The notes: generated by a model not told the origin, from the sequence alone. A stretch of DNA of 64,000 nucleotides from Mesorhizobium kowhaii (GCF_003253745.1 NZ_MZXV01000032.1:958971-1022970), one strand, 5' to 3'; numbered from the stretch's first letter, positions 25,710 to 34,335 are shown. Numbers and translations: made by a program.

Positions 25710-27197
25710 CTAGGAAGACGCAGGACGCTGCGCCGCGATCTGCCGTCCCAGCCTCGTCACTTGACGCACCAGAAGGTCGAGATCCTCGCGCCGGGTGCGG
25801 TGGTTGGTGATTGCCACCCGCAGCCAGTGCTGGCCATGCACCGTGGTGTCGGAGAGTGCTGCAATGCCCTCTTCCTGCAGTCGCAGCATGATTTCGGTGT
25901 TGAGCGCCTTCAGCGCCTCGCCCCTCAAACCGGGCTGATAGCGGAAACAGACGATGTTGATGGTTGGCGAGGCGGCGAGCTCCAGTTCCGGCTCGGCCTC
26001 GATCAGCCCGGCGAGATAACCCGCCTGCGCGATGTTCTGGTCGATCAGGCGGCCGAACTTGTCGCTGCCATGCTCCTTCAGCGCCATCCACACCTTGAGC
26101 GCGCGAAACCCGCGCGTCGTCTGCAAGCCGTAATCATGCAGCCATTCGCCGGAGGCGAGGCCGCGCGGTGTCGATTCCAGAAATTCCGGCGTCACGGCGA
26201 AGGTCTTGCGATGCGCGACGGCATCCCTGACCAGGGCGCAGCCAACCTCGAACGGCGCGTGCAGCCATTTGTGCGGGTCGAGCGCGACCGAATCGGCCCA
26301 TTCGATGCCGGCGACGCGATGGGCATTTTCGGGCGCGATGGCGATCAGCGCACCAATGCAGCCGTCGACATGGAACCAGAGGCCTTCCTCATGCGCCAAT
26401 TTGGCAAGCGCCTGCAGGTCGTCGATCGCGCCGGTGTTGACCGTGCCGGCCGTGCCAATGACGCAGGCCGGCTTGAATCCGGCCGCGCGGTCCTCGGCAA
26501 TCGCTGCGCGCAAGGCAGCGATGTCGATGCGCAGTCCGGCATCGGTCGGGATGCGGCGCAGCGCCCGGTTGCCGAGGCCGAGCGCCTCCATCGCCTTGCG
26601 GTGGCAGGAATGGATCTGGTCCGAGCCGTAGAAACGCAACGGCTTCTCGATGGCGGCAACGCCATGCTCGCGCACGTCGATGCCGGCCTTGGCGTTGCGC
26701 GCTACCGTCAGCCCGATGATGTTGGCCATCGAGCCGCCGCTGACCAGCGTGCCGCCGGCAGAAGCAGGAAAACCCAGCATCTGCTTGCACCAGTTCACCA
26801 CCTGGCTGTCCATCAGCCCGGCGGCATGGTTGCCGCCGCCGAGATTGGAGCCCTGGATTGCCGCGAGGAAGTCGCCGAGAGCGCCGGCAAGGTTGCTCGA
26901 CCCCATGTACCAGGACCAGAAGCGCGGATGGATGTTGCCCATCGGATAGGGCATCACATTGCGTGCGACCTCGGCATAGACATCGGCGAGCGGCGATGGC
27001 GATCGCGGCAAAGGTGCGGTGAAGAATGCCCGCACCTCGCCAGGCATCTCCTGCCACACCGGACGCTCCCTGACATCGCGCAGATGAGCGACGGCATCGT
27101 CGACGATCCGGTGCGACAGGGCCTGCACATCGGCCCAGTCCCGGGGGTCAAGCGTTTCCTCCGCCATCATGCCAAGGGTTTCCTGCGCCGCGTCCAT
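25710..27197 (-). CDS. PLP-dependent group II amino-acid decarboxylase
   Basis: A 495-residue enzyme of the aromatic-amino-acid/glutamate decarboxylase (group II) family. The PLP lysine is K310 in ALDPHKWLH, the pyridine-N aspartate is D278 in LWFHVDGCIG, and the ring-stacking His is in SDQIHSCHRKA. GSNLGGGNHAAGLMDSQVV and VSGGSMANIIGL are also typical. The substrate cannot be read from sequence; aspartate, aromatic amino acids or cysteine sulphinate are possible. It lies 13 bases downstream of a cysteine-synthase-like gene, a pairing that suggests a short amino-acid-derived pathway under the divergent regulator at 28489. Confidence 0.9.
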   Translation of the reverse strand: MDAAQETLGMMAEETLDPRDWADVQALSHRIVDDAVAHLRDVRERPVWQEMPGEVRAFFTAPLPRSPSPLADVYAEVARNVMPYPMGNIHPRFWSWYMGSSNLAGALGDFLAAIQGSNLGGGNHAAGLMDSQVVNWCKQMLGFPASAGGTLVSGGSMANIIGLTVARNAKAGIDVREHGVAAIEKPLRFYGSDQIHSCHRKAMEALGLGNRALRRIPTDAGLRIDIAALRAAIAEDRAAGFKPACVIGTAGTVNTGAIDDLQALAKLAHEEGLWFHVDGCIGALIAIAPENAHRVAGIEWADSVALDPHKWLHAPFEVGCALVRDAVAHRKTFAVTPEFLESTPRGLASGEWLHDYGLQTTRGFRALKVWMALKEHGSDKFGRLIDQNIAQAGYLAGLIEAEPELELAASPTINIVCFRYQPGLRGEALKALNTEIMLRLQEEGIAALSDTTVHGQHWLRVAITNHRTRREDLDLLVRQVTRLGRQIAAQRPASS

Positions 27198-27210
27198 GAC
27201 CGGTCCTCCC

Positions 27211-28299
27211 TCAAGCCGCCGGGAACTGGCAGCCGGGCGTCGAGCGCGACAGGGCGATCTCGTCGGCGTCCATCTCGGCCTCGATGCCGTCGAACAGCGG
27301 CGTCGACATGTAGCGCTCGCCGGTGTCGGGCAGCATGCACAGGATCACCGCGCCGGCTGGCGCCCGTTCGGCGACCTGCCGCGCCACGGCGAAGGTGGCG
27401 CCGCCGGAAATGCCGGTGAAGATGCCTTCCTGGCGTGCCAGCGCCTTGGCCCATTTGATGCCCTCGGGCCCGGCAATCGGCATCACCTCGTCATAGAGGC
27501 TGGCGTCGATCGCTTCCTGCAGCACATTGGGGATGAAGTCCGGCGTCCAGCCCTGGATCGGGTGCGGCTCGAAGGCCGGGTGGGTGGCGGCGGGAGCGCC
27601 ATCGGCACCGCGCTGCTGCGCCTTGCCGCTGCCGATGAGCTGCGCGTTGGCCGGCTCGGACAGCACAATGCGGGTGTCCGGCCGTTCCCGCCGCAGCACG
27701 CGCGCCACGCCGACGACCGTGCCGCCGGTGCCATAGCCGGTGACGAAGCAGTCGAGCCGCGAACCGGCGAAATCGTTGATGATCTCGCGCGCCGTCGTCG
27801 CCTCGTGGATGGCGGCATTGGCCGCCGTCTCGAACTGGCGGGCGAGGAACCAGCCATTGGCCTCAGCCAGCTCCACCGCCTTCTTGTACATGCCAAAACC
27901 CTTCTCGGCGCGCGGCGTCAGCACCACCTTGGCCCCCAGCATGCGCATCAGCTTGCGGCGCTCGACGGAAAAACTGTCGGCCATGGTGACGACCAGCGGA
28001 TAGCCCTTCTGCGCGCAGACCATGGCCAGCCCGATGCCGGTGTTGCCGCTGGTCGCTTCGACGATGGTCTGGCCCGGCTTCAGCGCGCCGCTGCGCTCAC
28101 CCTCCTCGATGATGTTGAGCGCCAGCCGGTCCTTCACCGAGGCGCCGGGGTTGAAGAACTCGGCCTTCACATAGATCGTCGCATGGGCCGGCCCCAGATT
28201 GTTGATGCGGACCACCGGCGTGTCGCCGACGGTGTCGAGAATGCTGTCGAACAGGTGGCCGCGCCCGGCCGTGGTCCTGATTTTCTGCTGATGCAACAT
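27211..28299 (-). CDS. Cysteine-synthase-like PLP enzyme (beta-replacement family)
   Basis: A 362-residue fold-type II PLP enzyme. K56 in PGASVKDR binds PLP, T82-G87 (TSGNTG) binds the carboxylate, and GYGTGGTVVGVARVL is the phosphate loop. It is clearly different from the housekeeping CysK at 53261: it has an insert around SGKAQQRGADGAPAATHPAF and a C-terminal tail ending RSTPGCQFPAA. It may use O-acetylserine or O-phosphoserine with a non-sulphide nucleophile. GAGGAG precedes the ATG. It is the first gene of an operon with the decarboxylase, divergent from a BTAD-type regulator. Confidence 0.88.
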   Translation of the reverse strand: MLHQQKIRTTAGRGHLFDSILDTVGDTPVVRINNLGPAHATIYVKAEFFNPGASVKDRLALNIIEEGERSGALKPGQTIVEATSGNTGIGLAMVCAQKGYPLVVTMADSFSVERRKLMRMLGAKVVLTPRAEKGFGMYKKAVELAEANGWFLARQFETAANAAIHEATTAREIINDFAGSRLDCFVTGYGTGGTVVGVARVLRRERPDTRIVLSEPANAQLIGSGKAQQRGADGAPAATHPAFEPHPIQGWTPDFIPNVLQEAIDASLYDEVMPIAGPEGIKWAKALARQEGIFTGISGGATFAVARQVAERAPAGAVILCMLPDTGERYMSTPLFDGIEAEMDADEIALSRSTPGCQFPAA

Positions 28300-28330
28300 C
28301 TTTGATCTCCTCGATCGTTTTCCATCACAA

Positions 28331-28347
28331 GCCGGTTACAAACCGGC
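28331..28347. promoter_or_regulatory. Inverted repeat in the divergent promoter region
   Basis: GCCGGTT-ACA-AACCGGC is a perfect 7-3-7 inverted repeat, 32-48 bases upstream of the cysteine-synthase-like start and in front of the divergent regulator gene. It could be an operator for that regulator or a promoter-proximal hairpin. BTAD regulators usually bind direct repeats, so assignment to this regulator is uncertain. Confidence 0.45.
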
Positions 28348-28488
28348 GGCTTGGGCGGCGAGGTTTCGAGACCTTGCCGCGATAGGACAGACATGCCGGC
28401 GATGCGGCAATGGCGGTATCCGGCGCGAAATTCGCAGCCGGATGCGCCGTGTCGCGTTCGGTGGTACAGGAGAGGCCGACAGGCCAGC

Positions 28489-30537
28489 GTGGGAGCAGGC
28501 GTGGAAACGCACGTGGAATCCGCCACATCGAGGCTGGACGGCGAAGCGACCGGCCTATCCGTGCGCCTGCTTGGATCGCTGACGATCTCCCGCAACGGCG
28601 TTCCGGTGGCGCTGCCGGCCTCACGCAAGCTGCGGGCGCTGTTTGCTTATCTGGCGCTGGCGCCGCACGCCGTTGGCCGCAGTCGCCTGTGCGAGCTGTT
28701 GTGGGACGTGCCCAACGACCCCCGTGGCGAGCTGCGCTGGTGCCTCAGCAAGCTGCGCGGCGTTCTCGACGAGCCCGACCGGCGCCGCGTCTCCACGCAA
28801 GGCGACACGGTCGCGCTTGATCTGAGCGATTGCCCGGTTGATGCGCTGGAGGTCACCAACGCTGCCGCGCAAGGGATCGGCGCCCTTGACGTGGAGCGGC
28901 TACGGGCGCTGGCAAAACTGTTCGCCGGCGATTTCCTCGACGGGCTGGAGCTCGAACGCAGCCCGCATTTCAACAGCTGGCTGGTCGCTCAACGCCGCCG
29001 CTTTCACTCATGCCATGCCGCCGTGCTGGAGCAGCTTGCCGCAAACCATCCGGCTGACACACCGGATGTGTCCGCGTATCTCGACAAATGGGTCGAGCTG
29101 GCGCCATTCGACACGCGCGCGCATGTGGCACTGCTGGCCAATCTGGCCGAGCGCGGCGAGATCGGCGCCGCCGAGGATCATTTGGCGTCGGCGGCTCGGC
29201 TGTTCCAGTCGGAGGCGCTCGATTTCGGACCGGTCCACGCCGCCTGGCGGGCGATGCGCGAGCAACGGTCAGGTGCTTCGTTCCGGGCACAACCTGCCTG
29301 CCTGTCCGCAGTGTCGCGTCTGGTCGCCGCACCCGACGACGCCGGTCCGGTCGAGCCCAGCCACGCTTCGCTGGCGGTAATGCCGTTTGTCGAGGAAACC
29401 GGCGGCACGCGCGGCGGGCTCGCCGACGGTTTCACCCACGACATCATCACCCGCCTGGCCAAGCTCAGGGATTTCTTTGTCATCGCGCGCGGATCGGTGT
29501 TTGCACTGGCCGAGAAGAACATCGCGCCTGAGGATGCCGGGCGCCGGCTGAATGTCGACTATGTCGCCACCGGCACCGTACGCAGCCCGCCCGGCCGCCT
29601 CATTGTCAGCGTCGAACTCATCGAGGTGCGCACGGCCAGGATCGTCTGGGCCGAGACGTTCGAGCGCCGGCCCGACGACATCTTCGGCGTGCTTGACGAT
29701 ATCGGCAACAGCATCGTCTCATCGATTTCGGCCGAGATCGAAACGGTCGAGCGCAACCGCGCCATGCTGAAGGCGCCCAATTCGCTCAACGCCTGGGAGG
29801 CCTATCATCGCGGCCTCTGGCACATGTACCGCTTCACCCAGGCCGAGAACGAGCACGCGCGGCATTTCTTCGATATGGCCGTGCAGCTCGATCCCACCTT
29901 TGCCCGCGCCTATGCCGGCCTGTCCTTCACCCATTGGCAGAACGCCTTCCAGCGCTGGGGCGACCGCGACCGGGAAAGTGGGCTGGCCTTCGAGAGCGCC
30001 GGCCACAGCCTGCTGGTCGACGACCACAATCCGGCCGCGCACTGGGCGATGGGCCGGGCGCTGTGGCTGCGCGGCGAGCAGGACGGCTCGCTGCTCGAGC
30101 TGGAACGGGCGGTCGATCTCAGCCCCAACTTCGCGCTTGGCCACTACGCGCTGTCCTTCGTCCACTCGCAGTCGGGCGACCCGCAGGCGGCGATCGGCTC
30201 GTCCGACCATTCGCGCCATCTCAGCCCGTTCGACCCGCTGCTGTTCGGCATGCTGGGGGCGCGGGCGATGGCGCATGTCCGGCTCGGCCAGTTCGAGGAG
30301 GCGGCCGAATGGGCGCTGAAGGCGGCGGCGCGGCCCAACGCCCACGCCATCATCCTGGCGATCGCAGCACACTGCCTGGCGCTGGCGGGACGCCTCGACG
30401 AGGCGCGCGGCTTTGCCGCCGCCATCCGCAAGACGTTGCCGAACTATGGCGTCGACGATTTCATCGGCACCTTCCGCTTCGAGCCGGACGCCGTGGCGCT
30501 GTTCCGGCAAGGCGCAAGGCGGATCGGGCTGGGCTGA
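28489..30537 (+). CDS. BTAD (SARP-like) regulator with TolB-like and TPR domains
   Basis: A regulator of about 680 residues. From the N-terminus: an OmpR-like DNA-binding domain (SVRLLGSLTISRNGVPVALP ... LCELLWDVPNDPRGELRWCLSKLR), a bacterial transcriptional activation domain to about residue 210, a TolB/FlgO-like domain (LAVMPFVEETGGTRGGLADG ... LNVDYVATGTVRS ... IVWAETFERRPDDIF), and TPR repeats to the end. Similar proteins regulate metabolic genes next to them. It is divergent from the two PLP-enzyme genes. The start is uncertain: GTG 28489 or 28501 are favoured because the N-terminal extension from ATG 28393 looks non-coding, although that ATG has AGGA upstream. Confidence 0.88.
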   Translation: MGAGVETHVESATSRLDGEATGLSVRLLGSLTISRNGVPVALPASRKLRALFAYLALAPHAVGRSRLCELLWDVPNDPRGELRWCLSKLRGVLDEPDRRRVSTQGDTVALDLSDCPVDALEVTNAAAQGIGALDVERLRALAKLFAGDFLDGLELERSPHFNSWLVAQRRRFHSCHAAVLEQLAANHPADTPDVSAYLDKWVELAPFDTRAHVALLANLAERGEIGAAEDHLASAARLFQSEALDFGPVHAAWRAMREQRSGASFRAQPACLSAVSRLVAAPDDAGPVEPSHASLAVMPFVEETGGTRGGLADGFTHDIITRLAKLRDFFVIARGSVFALAEKNIAPEDAGRRLNVDYVATGTVRSPPGRLIVSVELIEVRTARIVWAETFERRPDDIFGVLDDIGNSIVSSISAEIETVERNRAMLKAPNSLNAWEAYHRGLWHMYRFTQAENEHARHFFDMAVQLDPTFARAYAGLSFTHWQNAFQRWGDRDRESGLAFESAGHSLLVDDHNPAAHWAMGRALWLRGEQDGSLLELERAVDLSPNFALGHYALSFVHSQSGDPQAAIGSSDHSRHLSPFDPLLFGMLGARAMAHVRLGQFEEAAEWALKAAARPNAHAIILAIAAHCLALAGRLDEARGFAAAIRKTLPNYGVDDFIGTFRFEPDAVALFRQGARRIGLG

Positions 30538-30623
30538 AGCCGGGATGCCACCAAAACTTCGGCCTCAATTCCGCCGGGTTAACAATGTCGGAAGGGGATG
30601 CTTAACCGTTTTCGGCTATGTCA

Positions 30624-30635
30624 CCCCCCGGGGGG
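30624..30635. repeat. CCCCCCGGGGGG palindrome
   Basis: A perfect 12-base palindrome of six C and six G, 15 bases before the start of a small membrane-protein gene. It could form a tight hairpin near the ribosome site or be a slippage-prone tract. No function is known. Confidence 0.6.
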
Positions 30636-30650
30636 CCTGACAAAGTGAGT

Positions 30651-30833
30651 ATGATGAGCAACAGCCCCGACAAGCGCAACGAATGGCGCGCCATCTTTTA
30701 CGTGCAAGCCCGCGTTGCCATCCTGTTCGTGCCGGTTGTCGCCAGCCTGCTGATCATAGCCGCACTGGCCGGCAACGAACGCAAATCCGTTCCCGGCACG
30801 ATCGACCCGACCGTCACAGGCTCCGTGCGTTAG
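30651..30833 (+). CDS. Small single-pass membrane protein
   Basis: A 60-residue protein starting MMSNSPDKRNEWRAIFYVQA, with one strong transmembrane helix (ARVAILFVPVVASLLIIAAL) and a short polar tail NERKSVPGTIDPTVTGSVR. GTGAG precedes the ATG pair at 30651/30654. Codon use is like that of neighbouring genes. The family is unknown; the tail resembles those of small rhizobial membrane proteins. It lies between the large regulator and a YkvA-like gene on the same strand. Confidence 0.65.
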   Translation: MMSNSPDKRNEWRAIFYVQARVAILFVPVVASLLIIAALAGNERKSVPGTIDPTVTGSVR

Positions 30834-30933
30834 ACCGGTGGTCGTCAGTTCTTCGGGGCGGCCGGCAAGGAGGAACGGCCAGGCGCTTGGCGTGCGCTAT
30901 CGGTGCGTTGTCGTTTGGCGCTAAAGTCATCCA

Positions 30934-31314
30934 ATGGCACTGAGTGAATGGGCGCGGACGATCAAGCGCGACGTGCATGCGCTCTACCTCGCCGCAGGCG
31001 ATCCCCGAACGCCGTGGTACGCCAAGGCGCTTGCCTTGTGTGTCGCAGGCTACGCCTTGTCCCCAATCGACCTGATCCCCGATTTCATCCCGGTGATTGG
31101 CTACCTCGACGATGTGATCCTGGTCCCCTTGGGCGTCCTTGCCGTGATCAAGATGATACCGCCCGAGGTGATGGCGGAACACAGACAGGCCGCCGCCCTT
31201 GCCGTTGACAGGCCAGTGAGCCGCAGCGCCGCGGTGATCATCGCTTGTATCTGGATCGCTTCGGTCGCGCTGGCGGGATGGCTGGGATATCGATACTTCG
31301 CCGGCAGATTTTGA
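30934..31314 (+). CDS. YkvA / DUF1232 family membrane protein
   Basis: A 126-residue protein. The segment ALALCVAGYALSPIDLIPDF followed by IPVIGYLDDVILVPLGV is the DUF1232 signature, a short amphipathic and membrane-associated motif. A C-terminal transmembrane helix (AAVIIACIWIASVALAGWLG) follows. The role is unknown. The ATG at 30934 lacks an obvious ribosome site but gives the usual family N-terminus (WARTIKRDVHALYLAAGDPR). It is convergent with the UBP zinc-finger gene. Confidence 0.9.
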   Translation: MALSEWARTIKRDVHALYLAAGDPRTPWYAKALALCVAGYALSPIDLIPDFIPVIGYLDDVILVPLGVLAVIKMIPPEVMAEHRQAAALAVDRPVSRSAAVIIACIWIASVALAGWLGYRYFAGRF

Positions 31315-31338
31315 AGTCGCGTCCCGATAACGTCGGGC

Positions 31339-31647
31339 TCAATAAAAGCGCGGGATCGGACCGTTCTGTGGCGTGGTGCGGTCGCCGAGGTCGAGAAAGA
31401 CCTCGTCGATGTAGCACCATCCCCAGCCCTCCGGCGGATCGTAGCCCTCGATGATCGGATGTCGGGTGGCGTGAAAATGCTTGGTGGCGTGACGATTGGG
31501 CGAGTCGTCGCAGCAGCCGACATGGCCGCAGGTGCGGCAGAGCCGCAGATGCACCCATTCCGAGCCGCTCTTCAGGCATTCCTCGCAACCGAGCGCGCTC
31601 GGCGTCACGTCCTTGATATCAGCCGCATGTCTGCATTCATCCGCCAT
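31339..31647 (-). CDS. UBP-type zinc-finger protein
   Basis: A 102-residue protein consisting of a Zf-UBP domain. Zinc ligands are visible as CRHA (5-8), CEEC (21-24), CRTCGHVGCC (37-46), and the His-rich RHATKHFHATRHPI. In eukaryotes this fold binds the C-terminus of ubiquitin; bacterial members have no established ligand. Its ATG overlaps the stop of the upstream flavoprotein gene (ATGA), so the two are made together. The pair suggests a shared redox or metal-related role. Confidence 0.92.
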   Translation of the reverse strand: MADECRHAADIKDVTPSALGCEECLKSGSEWVHLRLCRTCGHVGCCDDSPNRHATKHFHATRHPIIEGYDPPEGWGWCYIDEVFLDLGDRTTPQNGPIPRFY

Positions 31648-33338
31648 CACATTCTCCCGATCCGTTCCGGTGTAACGGCCTGGCTGCCGTCTTGCGCGAG
31701 ATATGCGTGCAATGCCGCCACCACCTGGGCACCTTCGCCGACGGCCGCCGCAACGCGCTTGACCGAGCCGGCGCGGACGTCGCCGATGGCAAACACCCCG
31801 CTGCGGCTCGTCTCCATCGCACCATGCCCCGATCCTAGGTCGGATCCGGTGCGCACGAAACCCTTGGCGTCCAGCGCCACGTTGCAGTTCGCCAGCCAAT
31901 CCGTATTCGGGTCGGCGCCGATGAACAGAAAGAGGTGGCGGATCGGGCGCGTCGTTTCCGCGCCGCTGGCGCGGTTGCGCCACCGCACGGTGGCAAGACT
32001 GCCCTCGTCGCCGTCCAGCGCCTCGACCTCGGTCCCGGTCAGAACCTCGATGTTCGGCTGCGCCCTGATGCGCTCGACCAGATAGCGCGACATGCTGGCA
32101 TCGAGGCTGCCGCCGCGCGCCAGCAGCGTCACCTTGCGGACGTGGCTGGCCAGGTAGACAGCCGCCTGTCCGGCCGAATTGCCGGCGCCGACCAGTGCCA
32201 CTTCCTGGCTCTGGCAAAGCCGCGCTTCGATCGGCGAGGCCCAATAATGCACACACGTTCCCTCGAACTGCGCCAGGTTGGCGACATCGAGGCGGCGGTA
32301 GCGCGCGCCGCTGGCGATCACCACGGTGCGCGTCCGCACGGTCTCGCCGTCGCCGACATCAAGCGTGTAACGGGCGCCGTCGGTCGCAGCGCTCAGCAGC
32401 TTCGCCTCGTCCGGTATCACCATTTCGACGCCGAATTTCTGCGCCTGGTTGTAGGCGCGCGCCATCAGCGCCATGCCCGAAATGCCGGTCGGGAAGCCGA
32501 GATAGTTCTCGATGCGCGAAGAGGCGCCGGCCTGTCCGCCGAAGGCCCGGCAATCGAGCACGATCGTCGACAGCCCTTCGGACGCCGCATAGACGGCCGC
32601 CGCCAACCCCGCCGGCCCGGCGCCGACGATGGCGACGTCGTATAATTTGTCGGCATCGATCGGCCGCAGCAGGCCGATGCAGCGGGCGAGGTCCTTCTCG
32701 CCGGGATTGAGCAACAGCCTGCCGTTCGGACACAGCACGATCGGCAGATGATGAGGGTCGACATCGAAGCGCTCGACCAGGGTTTTGGCGCAAGGATCAC
32801 TGTCGGAATCAAGCACACGGTGCGGCTGGCCGCTGCGAGCCAGGAAACCCTGCAGCCGCAAGACGTCGCTGTTGTCGACGGGCCCGATGATGACCGGCCC
32901 ACTGGTGGCGCTTTCCAGCAGCCCGACACGGCGCAGGATCAGCGCCCGCATGATGCGCTCGCCGAGATTGGCCTCCTGCACCATCAGGTCGCGCAGCCTC
33001 TGCGAGGGGATGACGAACGCCTCCACCGGCTCGGCGGCCTGCGCATTCACCAGCGAGGGGCGGGCCGAAAGCTGCGCCAGTTCGCCGACAAAACTGCCCG
33101 GACCATGCGTGACGATCGTTTCGCGCCGGCCGAGCCCGCCATCCTGGGTGATGTCCACTCTGCCCGACAGGACGACGATCAAGCCGGGCGCCACAGCGCC
33201 GGCTGTGACGATGTGCTCGCCGGCGGCATAGAAGCTGGCCTCGCCGAACCGGCGCATGTGATCGATGTCGGCTTCAGCCAGCGTTGGGAACGCCTGATCG
33301 CGACGCGCGCCGAAGATCGGGTTGGTGGTTTGAGACAT
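31647..33338 (-). CDS. Cyclic-nucleotide-domain thioredoxin-reductase-like flavoprotein
   Basis: A 563-residue protein with three parts. A cyclic-nucleotide-binding-like domain (about 15-130) includes GAVAPGLIVVLSGRVDI and GPGSFVGELAQLS. A small thioredoxin-like domain (about 147-225) follows. A thioredoxin-reductase domain has the FAD site VGAGPAGLAAAVYAA, GGQAGASSRIENYLGFP, the NADPH site VGAGNSAGQAAVYLA, and GVFAIGDVR. The usual CxxC reads C362-V-H-Y, so the second redox cysteine is missing and a classic disulphide relay is unlikely. It is coupled to the UBP zinc-finger gene. The start is ATG 33338; the frame runs back through the tRNA. Confidence 0.92.
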   Translation of the reverse strand: MSQTTNPIFGARRDQAFPTLAEADIDHMRRFGEASFYAAGEHIVTAGAVAPGLIVVLSGRVDITQDGGLGRRETIVTHGPGSFVGELAQLSARPSLVNAQAAEPVEAFVIPSQRLRDLMVQEANLGERIMRALILRRVGLLESATSGPVIIGPVDNSDVLRLQGFLARSGQPHRVLDSDSDPCAKTLVERFDVDPHHLPIVLCPNGRLLLNPGEKDLARCIGLLRPIDADKLYDVAIVGAGPAGLAAAVYAASEGLSTIVLDCRAFGGQAGASSRIENYLGFPTGISGMALMARAYNQAQKFGVEMVIPDEAKLLSAATDGARYTLDVGDGETVRTRTVVIASGARYRRLDVANLAQFEGTCVHYWASPIEARLCQSQEVALVGAGNSAGQAAVYLASHVRKVTLLARGGSLDASMSRYLVERIRAQPNIEVLTGTEVEALDGDEGSLATVRWRNRASGAETTRPIRHLFLFIGADPNTDWLANCNVALDAKGFVRTGSDLGSGHGAMETSRSGVFAIGDVRAGSVKRVAAAVGEGAQVVAALHAYLAQDGSQAVTPERIGRM

Positions 33339-33417
33339 GGTTTCGAGCCTACCGAAGCGGCCGCGGAGTTTGAAGCGGTTTGTTGAGCGCCTAGCCGGGA
33401 GGAGAGGTTGGCGGCAA

Positions 33418-33447
33418 CAAAAAAGCCCGGACGAACCGGGCTTTTTC
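33418..33447 (-). terminator. Rho-independent terminator after tRNA-Leu
   Basis: An AAAAGCCCGG / CCGGGCTTTT hairpin (33421-33430 and 33436-33445) with a five-base loop, followed on the minus strand by a T-rich run. It lies about 40 bases beyond the 3' end of the tRNA and is well placed to end its transcript. Confidence 0.85.
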
Positions 33448-33487
33448 TTTGGGTCTCTGAACCATCGAATGGTTCGAAACGGGAATT

Positions 33488-33572
33488 TGGTGCCCAGAAG
33501 AGGACTCGAACCTCCACTCCTTGCGGAACACGGACCTGAACCGTGCGCGTCTACCAATTCCGCCATCTGGGC
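33488..33572 (-). tRNA. tRNA-Leu (anticodon CAG), CCA encoded
   Basis: Read on the minus strand, 85 bases begin GCCCAGATGGCGGAATTGG and end CTTCTGGGCACCA. The acceptor stem GCCCAGA pairs with TCTGGGC. The anticodon stem CACGG/CCGTG encloses the loop TTCAGGT, giving CAG. A long variable arm (GTTCCGCAAGGAGT region) marks a class II tRNA. The T loop is GGTTCGAGTCC. The 3' CCA is genomically encoded. Confidence 0.97.
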
Positions 33573-33627
33573 TGGTGCGGGCTCATGTAAGCGGGCAAGC
33601 GATGTGTGTCAACGCGCTTTTTTCAAA

Positions 33628-33672
33628 GCATGATCCCGAAAAGTGGGAACCGGTTTTCGGAAAAGATCATGC
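33628..33672. repeat. Rhizobial repeat, GCATGATC family
   Basis: A 45-base inverted repeat with ends GCATGATC and GATCATGC and the interior CCGAAAAGTGGGAACCGG. This text is a common intergenic element in rhizobia. It lies between tRNA-Leu and the end of gpmA. Confidence 0.8.
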
Positions 33673-33714
33673 CCAATCAAGAATGGCCAACTGTGCTTGC
33701 CGGCTCAAGGATCG

Positions 33715-34335
33715 TCAGTCGTCCAGCACTTCCTTCGAAGCCACCGTCGAATCGGCATTGAGCTCGTAGATGACCGGCACGCCGGTGCCGAGTTCCAGTT
33801 TGACGATCTCCTCGCCCGACTTGCCGTCCAGTGCCATGATCAGCGCGCGCAGCGAGTTGCCGTGCGCGGCGACCAGCACGGTGCCGCCGCGCAGCACATG
33901 CGGCTGCAGGTCATGCAGGTAGTAGGGCCAGACGCGGGCGCCGGTGTCCTTCAGGCTTTCGCCGGCGGGCGGCGACACGTCGTAGGAGCGGCGCCAGACG
34001 TGCACCTGCTCCTCGCCCCATTTCTTGCGGGCATCGTCCTTGTTGAGGCCGGAGAGATCGCCATAGTCCCGCTCGTTCAGCGCCTGGTCGCGGATGGTTT
34101 TCAGATCGCTCTGGCCGACGGCGTCGAGAATATGCTGGCAGGTTTTTTGCGCCCGGATCAGCGCCGAGGTGAAGGCGATGTCGAATTTCACGCCGCGCGC
34201 CTTGAGTTTTTGGCCCGCGGCCTTGGCCTCGGCGTGGCCCTGCTCGGTCAGGTCGACATCGCGCCAGCCGGTGAACAGGTTCTTCAGGTTCCATTCGCTC
34301 TGGCCGTGGCGCACGAGCACGAGGGTTCTCGACAT
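33715..34335 (-). CDS. gpmA: 2,3-bisphosphoglycerate-dependent phosphoglycerate mutase
   Basis: Interconverts 3- and 2-phosphoglycerate in glycolysis and gluconeogenesis. The protein has 206 residues, the shorter alphaproteobacterial form. The phospho-histidine motif is [20 protein letters not shown], the catalytic Glu is in [14 protein letters not shown], and the second His is in [13 protein letters not shown]. It lies 42 bases downstream of dapB on the same strand and is probably the last gene of the ABC exporter-dapB-gpmA unit. Confidence 0.96.
   Translation of the reverse strand: MSRTLVLVRHGQSEWNLKNLFTGWRDVDLTEQGHAEAKAAGQKLKARGVKFDIAFTSALIRAQKTCQHILDAVGQSDLKTIRDQALNERDYGDLSGLNKDDARKKWGEEQVHVWRRSYDVSPPAGESLKDTGARVWPYYLHDLQPHVLRGGTVLVAAHGNSLRALIMALDGKSGEEIVKLELGTGVPVIYELNADSTVASKEVLDD

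Noticed and set aside
25509..27419. 636-codon plus-strand open frame
   Set aside because: It is the antisense shadow of the group II decarboxylase, a common artefact of high-GC coding DNA.
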